Assembly: GCA_964495615.1 (NCBI GenBank)
Contig: CAZBVX010000027.1
Span: 1 to 7,434 of the forward strand
DNA: 7,434 bases
Reading direction: 5' to 3'
DNA from: CAINDR01 sp964495615
Lineage (GTDB): Bacteria; Patescibacteriota; Patescibacteriia; Patescibacteriales; UBA12465
Part shown: positions 6,803-7,434 of the stretch, one piece after another
Numbering within the stretch: position 1 is the stretch's first letter
Layout: each line of letters begins with the position of its first letter
The notes under the pieces: model-generated
The model's database searches: none
The model's input: only the letters and a program-made list of their open reading frames with translations
Told to the model about the DNA's origin: nothing
Translations under genes and position numbers: made by a program

Positions 6803-6846
6803 TTTTATGGCAAGCTTTGAGAAGTTATAAGATTATTTTCAATAAT
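6803..6846 (+). promoter_or_regulatory. Possible promoter region of secD
   Basis: Two weak candidates overlap. One has a -10-like TATAAG at 6826-6831 behind a T-rich stretch without a good -35 box. The other pairs TTGAGA (6817-6822) with AATAAT (6841-6846) at 18-base spacing, which would place the start of transcription only a few bases before the secD ATG. The gene diverges from clpP, so a promoter must lie in this spacer, but sequence alone does not decide which one. Confidence 0.35.
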
Positions 6847-6856
6847 TAGAATTTTT

Positions 6857-7434
6857 ATGAACATCGTTGAAAAGTTTTCAAAATTATCCGTCAAAGCCAA
6901 GGCTTGGTGGGTATTGGGTTTAATCGCTATTTTTGCGATTGCCGTTAGCTTAGTTGCTCTTGGAGGCAACTATAATAGTTTTGCAAAAAATCTTTCTCAA
7001 AAAACTAACGGAGTAATTTCTTTGCCACAAACCAAGGAGGTTTCTTTTAGTTTGGGTTTGGATCTTCAAGGTGGATCACATTTGGTCTATCTGGCTGATG
7101 TCAAAAACATTCCTGAAGCTGATCGTGCCAACGCTCTAGAATCTGCGCGCGACATCATTGAAAGAAGAGTCAACCAATTCGGTGTTAGTGAACCTCTAGT
7201 GCAAATCAATCATTCCGCTAGTGGCGAATACCGTATTATTGTTGAATTAGCTGGCATCAAGAATGTTGATGAAGCTATCAAAATGATTGGCGAAACTCCT
7301 CTTTTGGAATTCCGCGAATTGAGTAGTGTTCCAACAACAATCACTGCTACTAGCTCAGATGAAGAAATTGTCATTGATCCTTCTGAACAGGGAACTTGGG
7401 TCAACACTGAATTAACTGGAAAATATTTGAAAAG
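6857..7434 (+). CDS. secD: Protein translocase subunit SecD, N-terminal part (cut by window end)
   Basis: Known role: SecD with SecF forms a proton-driven membrane complex that helps SecYEG pull exported proteins across the membrane. Seen: 192 codons with no stop before the window ends. Residues 1-16 are basic, and 17-37 are the first membrane helix. The periplasmic-type domain follows, with the family signatures LGLDLQGGSHLVY (66-78), ARDIIERRVNQFGVSEP (97-113), RIIVELAGI (126-134, where most relatives have PGI), IGETPLLEFRE (144-154) and LTGKYLK (186-192). The remaining helices, and a likely secF, should lie beyond the window. The ATG sits just before the basic N-terminus and no Shine-Dalgarno site precedes it. 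SecD is the general export machinery that the secreted and membrane proteins of the neighbouring operon would use, but the divergent layout gives no specific link. Confidence 0.97.
   Translation, partial: MNIVEKFSKLSVKAKAWWVLGLIAIFAIAVSLVALGGNYNSFAKNLSQKTNGVISLPQTKEVSFSLGLDLQGGSHLVYLADVKNIPEADRANALESARDIIERRVNQFGVSEPLVQINHSASGEYRIIVELAGIKNVDEAIKMIGETPLLEFRELSSVPTTITATSSDEEIVIDPSEQGTWVNTELTGKYLK

Noticed and set aside
6786..6815. GCTTG and CAAGC inverted repeat around the T-rich tract
   Set aside because: Only five pairs with a 20-base loop; too weak for a terminator or operator claim.
7210..7407. 65-codon open frame on the minus strand
   Set aside because: It lies wholly within secD, whose conserved motifs are on the plus strand.
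11..7434. Recoding of UGA, as in Gracilibacteria and Absconditabacteria
   Set aside because: No in-frame TGA occurs in any gene, and ClpP and SecD align normally under the standard code; all six complete genes end in TAA.
1..7434. CRISPR array, insertion sequence, tRNA or rRNA
   Set aside because: No regularly spaced repeats, transposase motifs, terminal inverted repeats or cloverleaf-like segments were seen; nearly all bases are in genes.

Overview
The window looks like chromosomal DNA from a member of the Candidate Phyla Radiation (Patescibacteria, Parcubacteria-like). The reasons are AT-rich DNA, tightly packed genes with gaps of 3 to 29 bases, no clear Shine-Dalgarno sites, only TAA stops, and several single-pass surface proteins with thrombospondin-type-3-like calcium loops. 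The phylum is an inference; no rRNA or other marker gene is present. The standard code fits: no in-frame TGA occurs in any gene.

Bases 11 to 6085 (+ strand) hold five closely spaced genes that probably form one transcription unit, whose promoter lies before the window. They encode: (1) a 1210-residue Sec-exported mosaic protein with a pilin-like segment, Ig/cadherin-like domains, CGDG cysteine repeats and a C-terminal domain that may be amidotransferase-like; (2) a 139-residue membrane-anchored protein with a doubled cysteine-paired helix motif; (3) a 269-residue membrane protein ending in three calcium-loop repeats; (4) a 58-residue tail-anchored membrane protein; (5) a 330-residue membrane protein with two calcium loops and a PsbP/Mog1-like C-terminal domain. 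All five have an exported portion and no catalytic enzyme is evident, so this looks like a cell-surface assembly of unknown function. Three neighbouring members share a short Met-Pro motif just before their membrane segment.

A strong palindromic terminator at 6088-6122 closes this unit and also serves the convergent clpP gene (6135-6710, - strand). clpP has a good sigma-70-type promoter in the 146-base divergent spacer. On the far side of that spacer, secD starts at 6857 (+) and runs off the window end.

There is no gene-free stretch longer than 300 bases. I see no tRNA, rRNA, CRISPR array or mobile element. The two identifiable housekeeping genes, clpP and secD, need not be functionally tied to the surface operon, although SecD belongs to the export route the five surface proteins would use.
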